DNA from: Prodigiosinella aquatilis
GTDB taxonomy: Bacteria > Pseudomonadota > Gammaproteobacteria > Enterobacterales > Enterobacteriaceae
Length of the DNA stretch: 64,000 bases
Direction of reading: 5' to 3'
Assembly (NCBI GenBank): GCA_030388725.1
Contig: CP128857.1
Location: forward strand, 868,001 to 932,000
Part shown: piece after piece, positions 1 to 9,414 of the stretch
Numbering within the stretch: position 1 is the first letter of the stretch
Layout of the letters: each line of letters starts with the position of its first letter
The notes under the pieces: generated by a model
Database searches by the model: none
What the model was told of the DNA's origin: nothing
Seen by the model: only the letters and a program-made list of their open reading frames with translations
Made by a program: the position numbers and the translations under genes

Positions 1-711
1 GCGGTTTTTACCAATCCGTATACGCATGCAAAACAGGTGCTTATGACACCGTCCTTGTTTGCACACAGTGCCATTATAGACCCTGAACTGATGGTGACCC
101 AGTCTCCGTCCATGGTGGCGTCAACCGGGTTTGATGCTTTATCTCATAATATTGAGGCTCTGGTGGGCCGCTACGCCCAGCCGATGACGGAAATCATGAG
201 TCTGAAGGCGATCAGCCTGTTGGCGCGAGCGTTGCCTCGCGTGTACCACGATGTCAATGATCGGGATGCCTGGGAAAAGGTGTGCTGGGCTAACACGTTG
301 GGTGGGATGTCAATTGGTCTGTCAGCCTGCGGGCTGCCGCATGCGATGGAACATCCGTTGAGCGGTCTGTACAACATTACCCACGGACAAGGGCTGGCGG
401 CACTTTACCCTGAACTGATGCGTTTTTCCTGGCGTAGTAATATTCCCGGTTTCGCGGCGATTGCCCGGGCGATGGACGACGACTGTGTGTATCTGAGCGA
501 GATCGATCAAGCCAAACAGAGTATCGAACAGGTGAAACACCTGCTTCAGGAAGTAAACATGATCTTCACGTTGCGTGACTTGGGTGTGGATGAAAAAGAT
601 ATACCGTGGATGGCGGAAAACTGCGTGCAGACCATGGATATCAGCATCCAGCAAAATCCACGTGTTGCTACACAGGAAGAGATCGAAGCATTGTACCGGG
701 CCTGTTTATAA
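1..711 (+). CDS. Iron-containing alcohol dehydrogenase, C-terminal part (5' end outside window)
   Basis: The reading frame is open from base 1, so this is the C-terminal ~236 residues of a longer protein (family usually ~380 residues). The family reduces aldehydes or oxidises alcohols with NAD(P), using a metal held by histidines. Visible signs are the GFDALSHNIEA stretch and the GLPHAMEHPL and HGQGLAAL segments, which carry the metal-ligand histidines of group III (Fe-type) dehydrogenases. An APC permease follows 54 bases downstream in the same direction, so the pair probably imports and processes one amine, amino acid or alcohol. The substrate cannot be read from this fragment. Confidence 0.85.
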   Translation, partial: AVFTNPYTHAKQVLMTPSLFAHSAIIDPELMVTQSPSMVASTGFDALSHNIEALVGRYAQPMTEIMSLKAISLLARALPRVYHDVNDRDAWEKVCWANTLGGMSIGLSACGLPHAMEHPLSGLYNITHGQGLAALYPELMRFSWRSNIPGFAAIARAMDDDCVYLSEIDQAKQSIEQVKHLLQEVNMIFTLRDLGVDEKDIPWMAENCVQTMDISIQQNPRVATQEEIEALYRACL

Positions 712-765
712 CGCCGGGTAACAATAGCCTGCGGTTTTTTCTATCGTCTCTCGTCGCAGGAGTCC

Positions 766-2211
766 ATGATGAAAGAAAATCATTTAAAAAAGAATAGTTT
801 GGGATTATGGTCGCTGGTGTTCTTCGTGGTAGCGGCCGCCTCGCCTCTGACCGGTGTCATTGGTGGATTACCGGTGGCCATTGCGTCCGGTAACGGTGCT
901 GGTATCCCCGCCATCTATGTGCTGGCTGGCATTATTCTGCTGGTATTTTCTTTTGGTTATATTGCCATGAGCCGTTATGTGACCAATGCTGGGGCGTTTT
1001 ACAGTTACATTTCCCTGGGATTGGGACGGTATACGGGTATGAGTGCCCTGATGGTGGTTCTGCTGGCCTATTTTTCCATTCAGATTGCGGTTATTGCCCT
1101 GTTCGGATTTTTCAGTGGTATGTATGTGCATGACCATCTGGGAATTGACCTGCCATGGTGGGCCTATAGTGCCGCCATGCTGCTATTAGTGTGTTTTCTG
1201 GGCATCGAAAGTGTTGAGATCGGCGGTAAGGTATTGGGGATTCTGATGTTGATGGAGGTCGGTATCGTCTTACTGCTGGATGTGGCTATCCTGGGTACGC
1301 ACAGTGTGAGCCAGCTGAATGTCGCGTCCTTCACACCGGAAGTGATCAATCAAGGCAGTATCGGTATTGCACTGATTTTCAGTATTGCTGGATTTATCGG
1401 CTTCGAATCCACTGCGATTTATGGTGAAGAGTGCCGGAACCCCGGAAAAACCATTCCCCGCGCCACACTGCTGGCCGTGGTTCTGATCACATTATTCTTT
1501 ACCCTGACCAGTTGGTCCCTGGTACAGGCTTATGGTGTCGACCAGATCCGTGCACAGGCAATAAATAATCCGGGGCGATTTATCTTTGATATTTCCCGGA
1601 ATCTGTTGGGTCCCTGGTCTGAACAGGTCATGTCATTGCTGTTGATTACCAGCTTATTCGCGGCCACGCAGGCGTTTCACAATAATATTGCCCGATATCT
1701 GTTCAGTATCAGTCGTGATGGTTTTCTCTGGTCGAAAATGGCAAAAATCAGGGGAGCTAAAGGCACACCTTATGTTGCCAGCCTGACACAGACAGCGTTT
1801 GTGCTGATATTGTTACTGCTCATGGTGCTGTCCAGACTGGATCCTATGATGAATATCTTTGCCTGGGGTTCGGCGATGGCAACAATGGCGATCTTGCTTC
1901 TGCAAGCCGGGGTTTCCGTGGCGGTAATTCAGTTTTTTCGTCGTGAGAAGCAGCATCCGGTTTCTGCCTGGAGTCGCCTGTGGGCGCCGATGATGTCAGT
2001 TATTTTCATGCTGGCCGCATTGATTATGGTAACGAGCAATCTGGATGTCCTCAGTGGCACTTCTTCCAGGGCAGTGTTCCTCATTCCATGGCTGGTATCG
2101 GGTATCGCGCTGTCGGGGTACGGATTGGCGTATTGGACTCAGGGACGTTTACCCGTTAATCCGCCATTAACGCTGCCGCGTGTGGATAACCCGCATAGTG
2201 AGCCGCGTTAA
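766..2211 (+). CDS. APC superfamily amino acid/amine permease
   Basis: A 481-residue inner-membrane transporter of the amino acid-polyamine-organocation superfamily. The N-terminal segment GLWSLVFFVVAAASPLT is typical of the first broken helix of APC carriers, and GFIGFESTAIYGEEC matches the helix-6 substrate region. About twelve hydrophobic segments are spread along the protein. AGGAGT lies just upstream of tandem ATG codons; the second is equally possible. It follows the alcohol dehydrogenase by 54 bases and is probably cotranscribed. The last ~25 residues are polar. Substrate unknown. Confidence 0.85.
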   Translation: MMKENHLKKNSLGLWSLVFFVVAAASPLTGVIGGLPVAIASGNGAGIPAIYVLAGIILLVFSFGYIAMSRYVTNAGAFYSYISLGLGRYTGMSALMVVLLAYFSIQIAVIALFGFFSGMYVHDHLGIDLPWWAYSAAMLLLVCFLGIESVEIGGKVLGILMLMEVGIVLLLDVAILGTHSVSQLNVASFTPEVINQGSIGIALIFSIAGFIGFESTAIYGEECRNPGKTIPRATLLAVVLITLFFTLTSWSLVQAYGVDQIRAQAINNPGRFIFDISRNLLGPWSEQVMSLLLITSLFAATQAFHNNIARYLFSISRDGFLWSKMAKIRGAKGTPYVASLTQTAFVLILLLLMVLSRLDPMMNIFAWGSAMATMAILLLQAGVSVAVIQFFRREKQHPVSAWSRLWAPMMSVIFMLAALIMVTSNLDVLSGTSSRAVFLIPWLVSGIALSGYGLAYWTQGRLPVNPPLTLPRVDNPHSEPR

Positions 2212-2333
2212 AAATCAGCAGGTGGTAAGTTATTATTTACCCGAAGACGAGAAAGGAGGCGGTTCTCCGAAGGAATCGCTTTACTCGTGCCCCCTCATTG
2301 ATGCGGCCTTATGATTCTCGGCTCTCCGGTTGA

Positions 2334-3194
2334 TCAGGTTCGCTGTTGCTTCCCTGGCGTTTGTCTGCCGCCGTTGCCTTGTTGATATGCCAGCGACACC
2401 ATTAACGATTGTACCAGGCACAGCGTGGCAGACTGGGAACGGAACGCATCCACTTGCGCTTCTTTTATCACGAAGCACACATCACTGAGTGTTGCCAACG
2501 GACTTATCTGGCTGTCAGTAATCACAATCTGGCGTGCGCCAGCGGTAGCGGCCATTTCGCTGGCCATCATGGTTTCCTGCGCATAGGGGGAAAAGCTGAT
2601 GGAAACTACGATGTCCTTGTCGCTAATCCTGCTGAGCTGCTCGCGAAACATGCCACCGAGCCCATTAACCAATATCGGGCGACTCTCCAGATGGCTCAGC
2701 GCGTAGGCCAGATAGGAGGCTACGCTGAAGGAACGCCGTAATCCGACAATGTAAATGGTATCGGCATGCGCCAGTAAATCGACCGCTTTCTGCAAATCTT
2801 CCGGTGGTATACGTGCTGCCAGTTGCTGCATAGCCTGCGCGTTTGAACGGGCAAATTCATGCAGAATGTCGAGCGGGGTTTCCGGCACCGTTTCCGTTTC
2901 CATTTCGCGGAACAGGCGCGCCCGGTCGGTATAGCTGGCCGTTTCTTCCACCAGATTCATGCGGAACAACTGTTTCATTTCGTTGAACCCGCTGAAATCA
3001 AAGGCATTGGCAAAACGGATCAGCGTCGAGGGAGGAACGTCCGCCTGTTCGGCAATCACGGCCACCGTGTCAAATGCCACGCTGTTGGTATTATCAAGCA
3101 CATAGCGTGACACCTGCTGTAGACGCTTACTCAGCGTATCGTAACGGTCGCGGATCTGCTCTTGTAACTCTCTCAGGCTGGTCGCCACAGACAT
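2334..3194 (-). CDS. iolR: RpiR/MurR family regulator of the inositol genes (IolR-type)
   Basis: A 286-residue RpiR-family repressor. The N-terminal ~80 residues form the helix-turn-helix (AEQADVPPSTLIRFANAFDF), and a SIS sugar-phosphate domain follows from about residue 110 (IYIVGLRRSFSVASYLAYAL). The gene is divergent from iolA across a 318-base AT-rich gap. Proteobacterial iol clusters are commonly controlled by an RpiR protein unrelated to the DeoR-type IolR of Bacillus, and the effector is probably an inositol-derived phosphate. Regulation of this cluster is inferred from position; the exact ligand and operators are not shown. Confidence 0.82.
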   Translation of the reverse strand: MSVATSLRELQEQIRDRYDTLSKRLQQVSRYVLDNTNSVAFDTVAVIAEQADVPPSTLIRFANAFDFSGFNEMKQLFRMNLVEETASYTDRARLFREMETETVPETPLDILHEFARSNAQAMQQLAARIPPEDLQKAVDLLAHADTIYIVGLRRSFSVASYLAYALSHLESRPILVNGLGGMFREQLSRISDKDIVVSISFSPYAQETMMASEMAATAGARQIVITDSQISPLATLSDVCFVIKEAQVDAFRSQSATLCLVQSLMVSLAYQQGNGGRQTPGKQQRT

Positions 3195-3512
3195 AATTTT
3201 TCTCCCCAGAAGGAGCCTATCCCAAATAGGTCCTTACTTATTGATTCTAGTGACTTATGCTGTCATTTCAAACGTCTTTTTCATGTTTGCCCACAAAAAT
3301 AGAACATACAGTTCAATCCAGGATGACGACATTCAAACCAAAAACGCTGGCGTATCTCATTAAAAACCGCAGCATTCCGGTTACATAAAAACTCGTCTTG
3401 GATCACAATAATTAATATTTATTTTATTTCAACTTAAAATAGAATATTTATTTCATATACAGTAATCCCGTACCTGCCACTTATCACCCTTAAACCCCAT
3501 AGAGGTGTCAAC
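3195..3512. promoter_or_regulatory. Divergent iolR/iolA control region
   Basis: An AT-rich gap with no gene. Two copies of TTTATTTCA (3423-3431 and 3447-3455) lie close before iolA. The same word, or its complement TGAAATAAA, recurs before iolG (7063-7078 and 7244-7265). This makes it a candidate IolR operator half-site; the assignment is inference. Confidence 0.45.
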
Positions 3513-5024
3513 ATGGAAACCATATCTAGTTTTATTCAGGGGGCAGTGACCTCCGGTAGCAGTCAACGTTATGCGGCCGTATATAACCCGGCGACGGGTG
3601 AGCAGATTCGTCAGGTCGCCATGAGCAACGCGAACGACGTGAAACAGGCGATCAGTGTAGCGGCGGCGGCATTCCCGGCGTGGTCCAGACACTCCCCGTT
3701 ACGGCGTGCGCGCGTCATGTTCCGTTTCAAAGCGTTGTTGGAAGAAAACATGGATACTCTGGCCTGGTTGATATCGGAAGAACATGGCAAGGTCTATTCT
3801 GATGCCGTGGGAGAATTGACCCGTGGGTTGGAAGTGGTGGAGTTTGCCTGCGGTATTCCGCACCTGCAAAAAGGGGAGCATTCCGCCAACGTAGGAACCG
3901 GCGTTGACAGCCATTCGCTGATGCAGCCGCTGGGTGTCTGTGTCGGTATTACACCATTCAATTTCCCGGCTATGGTTCCCATGTGGATGTTCCCCATCGC
4001 GTTGGCCACCGGTAATACGTTTGTGCTCAAACCTTCCGAGAAAGACCCGTCGCTTTCACTGATGTTGGCTCAGTTACTGAAGGAGGCTGGTCTGCCGGAT
4101 GGTGTATTCAACGTGGTTCAAGGGGATAAAGAAGCAGTGGATGTGTTGCTGACAGACCCGCGTGTTCAGGCAGTAAGCTTTGTGGGATCAACACCGGTGG
4201 CGGAATACATTTATCGTACCGCGTCCGCACAGGGTAAACGTTGTCAGGCGCTGGGTGGCGCTAAAAACCACTGCATCCTGATGCCAGATGCGGATATGAA
4301 TATGGCTGCCAGCGCCATTATGGGCGCCGGTTTCGGTGCGGCAGGCGAGCGCTGTATGGCGCTGTCGGTGGTGGTGGCGGTAGGTGATGATACAGCCGAT
4401 GCGCTGTGCCAGCGTCTGGAACAACAGATTGGTGCGATGCGTGTCGGACCGGGGATAACCGAAGAGCCGGAAAATGAAATGGGACCGGTTATCACGGCGC
4501 AGCATAAAGACAAAATCGCGGGTTACATTCAGAGCGGCGTGGACCAGGGGGCAACGCTGCGGGTTGACGGGCGCACACTGAGCGTTCCCGATCATGAACA
4601 GGGTTACTTTATTGGCCCAACGCTGTTTGACAACGTCACACCAGAAATGAAAATTTACCGTGAAGAGATTTTTGGGCCGGTACTGGCTGTGGTAAGAGTA
4701 CCGGACTATCAGACGGCGCTGACGCTGATTAACCGCCATGAATACGGTAATGGTACGGCGATTTTCACCCGCGATGGCGAAACGGCGCGGCAGTTCTGTG
4801 AGGATGTGCAAGCTGGAATGGTGGGTGTCAATGTACCGATTCCGGTGCCGATGGCGTTCCACAGTTTCGGTGGCTGGAAACGCTCCATATTCGGGCCGCT
4901 TAATGTGCACGGTAGCGACGGTGTGCGTTTTTACACCCGGATGAAAACCGTCACCAGTCGTTGGCCGGCCAGTGTACGCCTTGAGCAGCATACCAGCAGT
5001 TTTGTAATGCCAACGCTGGAGTGA
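3513..5024 (+). CDS. iolA: CoA-acylating methylmalonate-semialdehyde dehydrogenase
   Basis: A 503-residue aldehyde dehydrogenase of the MmsA/IolA type. It converts malonate semialdehyde (or methylmalonate semialdehyde) to acetyl-CoA (or propionyl-CoA) with NAD and CoA, the last step of inositol breakdown. The start METISSFIQG and the block GITPFNFPAMVPMWMFPIAL are characteristic. The catalytic cysteine is Cys281 in GAAGERCMALS. It opens the first iol transcript, followed by iolD after 52 bases, and the candidate operator words lie just upstream. Length and motifs match the family closely. Confidence 0.93.
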   Translation: METISSFIQGAVTSGSSQRYAAVYNPATGEQIRQVAMSNANDVKQAISVAAAAFPAWSRHSPLRRARVMFRFKALLEENMDTLAWLISEEHGKVYSDAVGELTRGLEVVEFACGIPHLQKGEHSANVGTGVDSHSLMQPLGVCVGITPFNFPAMVPMWMFPIALATGNTFVLKPSEKDPSLSLMLAQLLKEAGLPDGVFNVVQGDKEAVDVLLTDPRVQAVSFVGSTPVAEYIYRTASAQGKRCQALGGAKNHCILMPDADMNMAASAIMGAGFGAAGERCMALSVVVAVGDDTADALCQRLEQQIGAMRVGPGITEEPENEMGPVITAQHKDKIAGYIQSGVDQGATLRVDGRTLSVPDHEQGYFIGPTLFDNVTPEMKIYREEIFGPVLAVVRVPDYQTALTLINRHEYGNGTAIFTRDGETARQFCEDVQAGMVGVNVPIPVPMAFHSFGGWKRSIFGPLNVHGSDGVRFYTRMKTVTSRWPASVRLEQHTSSFVMPTLE

Positions 5025-5076
5025 TTGATTCCACTTTAGGGCCTGTCTGACAGGCCGCTGAATTTGCAGGAGCCGT

Positions 5077-7011
5077 ATGATGGATACGCTACGAATGACG
5101 ATGGCGCAGGCGCTGGTCAGGTTTCTCTCCCAGCAGTATGTCAGCGTGGATGGTGAGGAATCCCCATTTGTGCACGGTGTGATGACCATTTTCGGGCATG
5201 GGAATGTGCTGGGCATCGGTCAGGCACTGGAGCAAGATGCCGGACATCTACTGGTTCATCAGGGATGTAACGAACAGGGAATGGCGCATATCGCCGTCGG
5301 TTTTGCCAGACAGCACAAGCGCAAGAAAATTTACGCGGTGACGTCATCGGTAGGGCCGGGTGCCGCCAATATGATCACGGCGGCGGCCACCGCCACCGCG
5401 AACCGGATTCCGGTGTTACTGTTACCGGGGGATCTGTTTGCCTGTCGCCAGCCTGATCCGGTATTGCAGCAGATCGAGCAATATCACGACCTTTCAATCA
5501 GTACGAATGACTGTTTCAAACCGGTATCACGGTACTGGGATCGGATTAATCGTCCGGAACAACTGATGAGTGCGCTGATCAATGCCATGCGGGTATTGAC
5601 CGATCCGGCAGATACTGGTGCGGTGACCCTGTGTTTACCGCAGGATGTACAGGCCGAGGTGTGGGATTATCCCGCCGCGTTTTTTCACAAACGGGTACAC
5701 CATATCGAACGTCGTCCGCCGGATGCGACCCGGCTTGAAGACGCGGTGGCGTTGATTCGCCGCAAGCAGCGGCCGATGCTGATCTGCGGCGGTGGAGTCC
5801 GTTACGCTGAAGCCCACGCGGCATTTTTGCAATTTGCTGAGCAGTGTCATATTCCTTTCGGTGAAACGCAGGCGGGGAAAGGTGCGGTGGTGTCTTCGCA
5901 CCCACTCAACTGCGGTGGTATCGGCGTGACCGGTGGCCTGGCGGCGAACCGGTTAGCGCAGGACGCTGACCTGATTATCGGTGTCGGAACGCGGTTAACG
6001 GATTTTACCACCGGTTCCAAGCGATTGTTTCAACACCCGAATGTCGAATTTCTGCTGCTTAACGTCGCGGAGTTTGATGCGCTGAAACTGGATGCTACCG
6101 CATTGATTGCCGATGCGCGGGTCGGTTTGCAGATGCTATCCCAGCGTCTGGCGGCGGAGTCATATCACAGCCAGTATGGTGAGGCGATCACCATGGCGCG
6201 TGCGGCGTGGGACAATGAACGACAGCGGTTGTCCGCTATTCAGGATGACGGCGATCTGGTGCCGGAGATTGCTGATCAGCCTGGCGATAAACTGGATGAA
6301 TACCGCACGACGCTCGGGACACATCTGACACAAACCCGGGTACTGGGGCTGCTGAATCAGGCGTTGGAAGCAGACGCGATTGTAGTCGGGGCGGCCGGGT
6401 CGTTACCGGGGGATTTGCAGCGTCTGTGGCAGGTGCGGACACCGGACAGCTATCACCTGGAATATGGTTACTCCTGCATGGGTTATGAAATTGCCGCGGC
6501 GATGGGTGCCCGGCTCGCCGCACCCCGTCAGCCCGTCTATGCGATGGTGGGGGACGGCTCATACCTGATGCTGCACTCGGAACTGCAAACAGCAGTACAG
6601 GAGGGCATAAAAATCACCATACTGTTGTTTGATAACGCCGGGTTTGGCTGTATCAACAACTTGCAGATGAGCCAGGGAATGGGCAGTTTCTGTACCGAAA
6701 ACCGGCACCGCTGTAGTGAGTCAGGTCAACTGAGTGGCCCGTTGGTGTCGGTTGATTTTGCGAAAAATGCCGAGAGCTATGGCTGCAAGGCGTGGAAAGT
6801 ACAAGATGAAGCATCACTTTTGCAGGCGCTGGAAGCGTCTCGCCAGCATCCGGGACCGGTGTTGCTGGATATCAAGGTGTTGCCGAAAACCATGACCCAC
6901 GGCTATGAGTCCTGGTGGCGTACCGGTACTGCGCAAGTGGCAGATGATCCGGCTATTGAGTCGGCTGCCCGGCAGATACAGCTTCAGTTAATGGATGCCC
7001 GTCAGTATTAA
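5077..7011 (+). CDS. iolD: 3D-(3,5/4)-trihydroxycyclohexane-1,2-dione hydrolase (ThDP enzyme)
   Basis: A 644-residue thiamin-diphosphate enzyme that opens the ring of the diketone made by IolE. The ThDP-binding motif begins at Gly492-Asp493-Gly494 and closes about 30 residues later at the Asn pair in GFGCINNLQ. The N-terminal pyrimidine-binding domain carries the conserved Glu region (LVHQGCNEQGMAHIAVGF), and a central Rossmann-like domain lies between. Tandem ATG codons occur at 5077 and 5080, with GCAGGAGCC just upstream. A strong terminator follows at 7026, so iolA-iolD is one transcript. Confidence 0.93.
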   Translation: MMDTLRMTMAQALVRFLSQQYVSVDGEESPFVHGVMTIFGHGNVLGIGQALEQDAGHLLVHQGCNEQGMAHIAVGFARQHKRKKIYAVTSSVGPGAANMITAAATATANRIPVLLLPGDLFACRQPDPVLQQIEQYHDLSISTNDCFKPVSRYWDRINRPEQLMSALINAMRVLTDPADTGAVTLCLPQDVQAEVWDYPAAFFHKRVHHIERRPPDATRLEDAVALIRRKQRPMLICGGGVRYAEAHAAFLQFAEQCHIPFGETQAGKGAVVSSHPLNCGGIGVTGGLAANRLAQDADLIIGVGTRLTDFTTGSKRLFQHPNVEFLLLNVAEFDALKLDATALIADARVGLQMLSQRLAAESYHSQYGEAITMARAAWDNERQRLSAIQDDGDLVPEIADQPGDKLDEYRTTLGTHLTQTRVLGLLNQALEADAIVVGAAGSLPGDLQRLWQVRTPDSYHLEYGYSCMGYEIAAAMGARLAAPRQPVYAMVGDGSYLMLHSELQTAVQEGIKITILLFDNAGFGCINNLQMSQGMGSFCTENRHRCSESGQLSGPLVSVDFAKNAESYGCKAWKVQDEASLLQALEASRQHPGPVLLDIKVLPKTMTHGYESWWRTGTAQVADDPAIESAARQIQLQLMDARQY

Positions 7012-7025
7012 GCATTCTCCTCTGC

Positions 7026-7063
7026 GTCATACTGCCAATCTGAATGGGCAGTATGACTTTTTT
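7026..7063 (+). terminator. Rho-independent terminator after iolD
   Basis: An 11-base-pair perfect stem (GTCATACTGCC with GGCAGTATGAC), a 10-base loop, and a run of T directly after. It separates iolA-iolD from the iolG transcript. Confidence 0.9.
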
Positions 7064-7383
7064 GAAATATACATTTCATTTTGTCGCTCAATCTACTGAT
7101 ATTCTCTTCTTCTGTCTTTCTCATCATGTTTCCCCGTACTAAGTCTTTCCTGCTGTATTTGTGATTTTGATAACAAAAATAACGCATCATGTCATGGAAA
7201 TGTTAACTGCTACGCAAAAACATAATTTCCAGTTTTTATAAAATTGAAATAAATGTTTTATTTGCTTTAATTTTAGACATCAAAACCAGCGATACAAAGA
7301 AAGGGGAGGCGTTATGCGGGATGTCGCCTCCCAGCTCTACACCCAAACCATGTAAAAGATACTCAGGTATCAAGGGAGCCTCT
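7064..7383 (+). promoter_or_regulatory. iolG operon control region
   Basis: AT-rich gap with no gene. It holds a perfect palindrome TGAAAT-ATAC-ATTTCA at 7063-7078 that touches the terminator, and a second site around 7244-7265 in which AAATAAA faces TTTATTT. Both contain the word seen before iolA, so they are candidate IolR operators. An AAGGGAGCC ribosome site precedes iolG at 7384. Confidence 0.5.
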
Positions 7384-8370
7384 ATGTTTAACATTGCTTT
7401 ATTGGGCGCCGGCCGCATTGGCCAGGTTCATGCCGTGAACATTTCGGCACACAAAGAAACTGCCCTTTATGCTGTGGTTGATCCCAATCCGCTGAATGCT
7501 CAGGCATTGTCGGAGAAATATCACGCCCGTATTCAGACTGTTGAAGACGTCATGAATGACCCTGACGTACATGCGGTGCTGATCGCCTCGGCTACCGACA
7601 CTCATGCCGATCTGATTGAGCTGGCCGCCAAAAGCGGTAAGGCCATCTTCTGTGAAAAGCCGGTACATCTGGATATCACCCGCGTCCGTGACTGTCTGAC
7701 GGTAGTGGAACAACAGCAGGTGCCGCTGTTTGTCGGCTTTAACCGCCGTTACGACCCACAGTTTCGCCGGGTGAAAACGCTGGCCGAAGAGGGCCGTATC
7801 GGCAAGGCCGAATCCCTGTTGATTATTTCCCGCGATCCGCTGCCACCCCCGGCTGAATATGTGCGCGTGTCTGGTGGGATGTTCCGTGACATGACGATTC
7901 ATGATTTTGACATGGCCTGTTTCATCATGGGTGAGAAGCCGGTATCGGTGTTTGCTCAGGGCAGCAATCTGGTGGATCCGGCCATCGGCAAAGAGGGTGA
8001 TATCGACACCGCCTTTGTGGTGCTGAAATTTGCTTCAGGTGCGATGGCTACCATCGTCAACAGTCGCCGCTCCGGTTACGGCTATGACCAGCGCCTTGAA
8101 TTGCATGGCGCCAAAGGTGTGCTGAGCGCGGGCAATATTCGTGAAAACGTGGTGGAACAGTGGACAGACGAAGGCTGTCTGGCTGCCAAACCCGAACATT
8201 TTTTCCTGCAACGCTACCGTGATGCCTATGCCGCAGAATGGTGCCATTTCGTTGATGTCCTCAATGGCCGCACTCAGCCGGAGTGTACCGGTACGGATGG
8301 TGAGCGGGCGTTGTATCTGGCTGACAAAGCGCTTGAGTCTCTGGCTCAGGGCAAAGAAATCACGTTGTAA
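7384..8370 (+). CDS. iolG: Inositol 2-dehydrogenase (Gfo/Idh/MocA family)
   Basis: A 328-residue NAD-dependent oxidoreductase that oxidises myo-inositol to scyllo-inosose, the entry step of the pathway. The N-terminal Rossmann motif is GAGRIG, the catalytic lysine lies in CEKP (Lys92), and the conserved MTIHDFDMACF segment supplies the active-site Asp/His. An upstream in-frame start at 7321 would add 21 unconserved residues; the start at 7384 has AAGGGAG at proper distance and begins directly with the Rossmann strand. First gene of the second iol transcript. Confidence 0.92.
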   Translation: MFNIALLGAGRIGQVHAVNISAHKETALYAVVDPNPLNAQALSEKYHARIQTVEDVMNDPDVHAVLIASATDTHADLIELAAKSGKAIFCEKPVHLDITRVRDCLTVVEQQQVPLFVGFNRRYDPQFRRVKTLAEEGRIGKAESLLIISRDPLPPPAEYVRVSGGMFRDMTIHDFDMACFIMGEKPVSVFAQGSNLVDPAIGKEGDIDTAFVVLKFASGAMATIVNSRRSGYGYDQRLELHGAKGVLSAGNIRENVVEQWTDEGCLAAKPEHFFLQRYRDAYAAEWCHFVDVLNGRTQPECTGTDGERALYLADKALESLAQGKEITL

Positions 8371-8422
8371 CCTTACCTGCTAATAAAACCCTACGATCCC
8401 TAACCCAGTAGAGAAAAAAACA

Positions 8423-9361
8423 ATGAAAAAGATAATCAACGTCACCGTCACCCTCATCGCACTCAGTATTGCGGGGTTGGCTCAGGCAAAGAATGAACAG
8501 ATTGTTTTTAGTACCCCCAACCTTGCCATGCCGTTTGAGGTGCATATGCAACGCACCGCCGAGAAAGTCGCCAAAGATCTCGGCATTAACTTGCAAGTGC
8601 TGGATGGTCAGGGCAGCTCACCGAAACAGTCCTCTGATCTGGAAAATGCGATTACCCGCGGTGCACAGGGCTTTGTGGTATCACCCAATGACGTGAACGC
8701 GGTAGCCGGTTCCGTAAAAGAAATTCAGGATGCGCACCTGCCGGTCGTGACGCTGGACCGCTCGATAAACACCAAGCAAAAAGTGCCGCATTTCGGTGCC
8801 AATAACTACAAAGGCGGGCAGGCGATTGCCAATTTCGTCAAATCCCGATTCCCGAATGGCGCCGACATCATTCTGTTGACCGGACAACCGGGTTCTTCCT
8901 CCAACATTGAACGGACTAATGGTATTCGCGACAGCCTGAAGGCCGGTGGCAGCAAATACCATATCGTCGTTGACCAGAGCGGTAACTGGATGCGCTCACA
9001 AGGGATGAGCATTGTGGAAAGTGCACTGCCGGCGCTGCCTAAACGTCCGCAGGTGATTTTGTCAGCTAATGATGACATGGCACTGGGTGCTATCGAAGCG
9101 TTGCAGGAGGAGGGACTAAAACCGGGTGACGTGATGGTGACCGGGTTTGATGCCGTGCCAGAAGCATTGGCTCGTATTCGTGATGGCTGGATGGCGGTAA
9201 CCGCCGACCAACGTCCAGGATACGCCGTGACGACTGCTCTGACGCAATTGACTGACAATATCCGTAACAAAACGCCCATCACCGGCGCCGACTACCCACC
9301 GATCATCATTACCAAAGATAACTTGAAGGATGCGGAGCGTATTGGGGAAATCAGCAAATAA
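8423..9361 (+). CDS. Sugar/inositol ABC transporter, periplasmic binding protein
   Basis: A 312-residue type-I periplasmic binding protein of the ribose/galactose class. A signal peptide of about 23 residues ends at GLAQA. The region ITRGAQGFVVSPNDVNAV and the hinge VMVTGFDAVPEAL are typical of RbsB-like proteins. It lies between iolG and its own ATPase and permease genes, so the ligand is probably myo-inositol or a related cyclitol. This is inference from operon position. Confidence 0.88.
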   Translation: MKKIINVTVTLIALSIAGLAQAKNEQIVFSTPNLAMPFEVHMQRTAEKVAKDLGINLQVLDGQGSSPKQSSDLENAITRGAQGFVVSPNDVNAVAGSVKEIQDAHLPVVTLDRSINTKQKVPHFGANNYKGGQAIANFVKSRFPNGADIILLTGQPGSSSNIERTNGIRDSLKAGGSKYHIVVDQSGNWMRSQGMSIVESALPALPKRPQVILSANDDMALGAIEALQEEGLKPGDVMVTGFDAVPEALARIRDGWMAVTADQRPGYAVTTALTQLTDNIRNKTPITGADYPPIIITKDNLKDAERIGEISK

Positions 9362-9414
9362 ATCAATCAAATACGGGCTGCTTTCCGGCGGCCCGTGCCG
9401 GAGGATTGCGATTC

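Noticed and set aside
4188..5216. Long 342-codon open frame on the minus strand
   Set aside because: It lies wholly antisense to iolA and the iolD start, has no family match, and is a by-product of GC-rich codon use.
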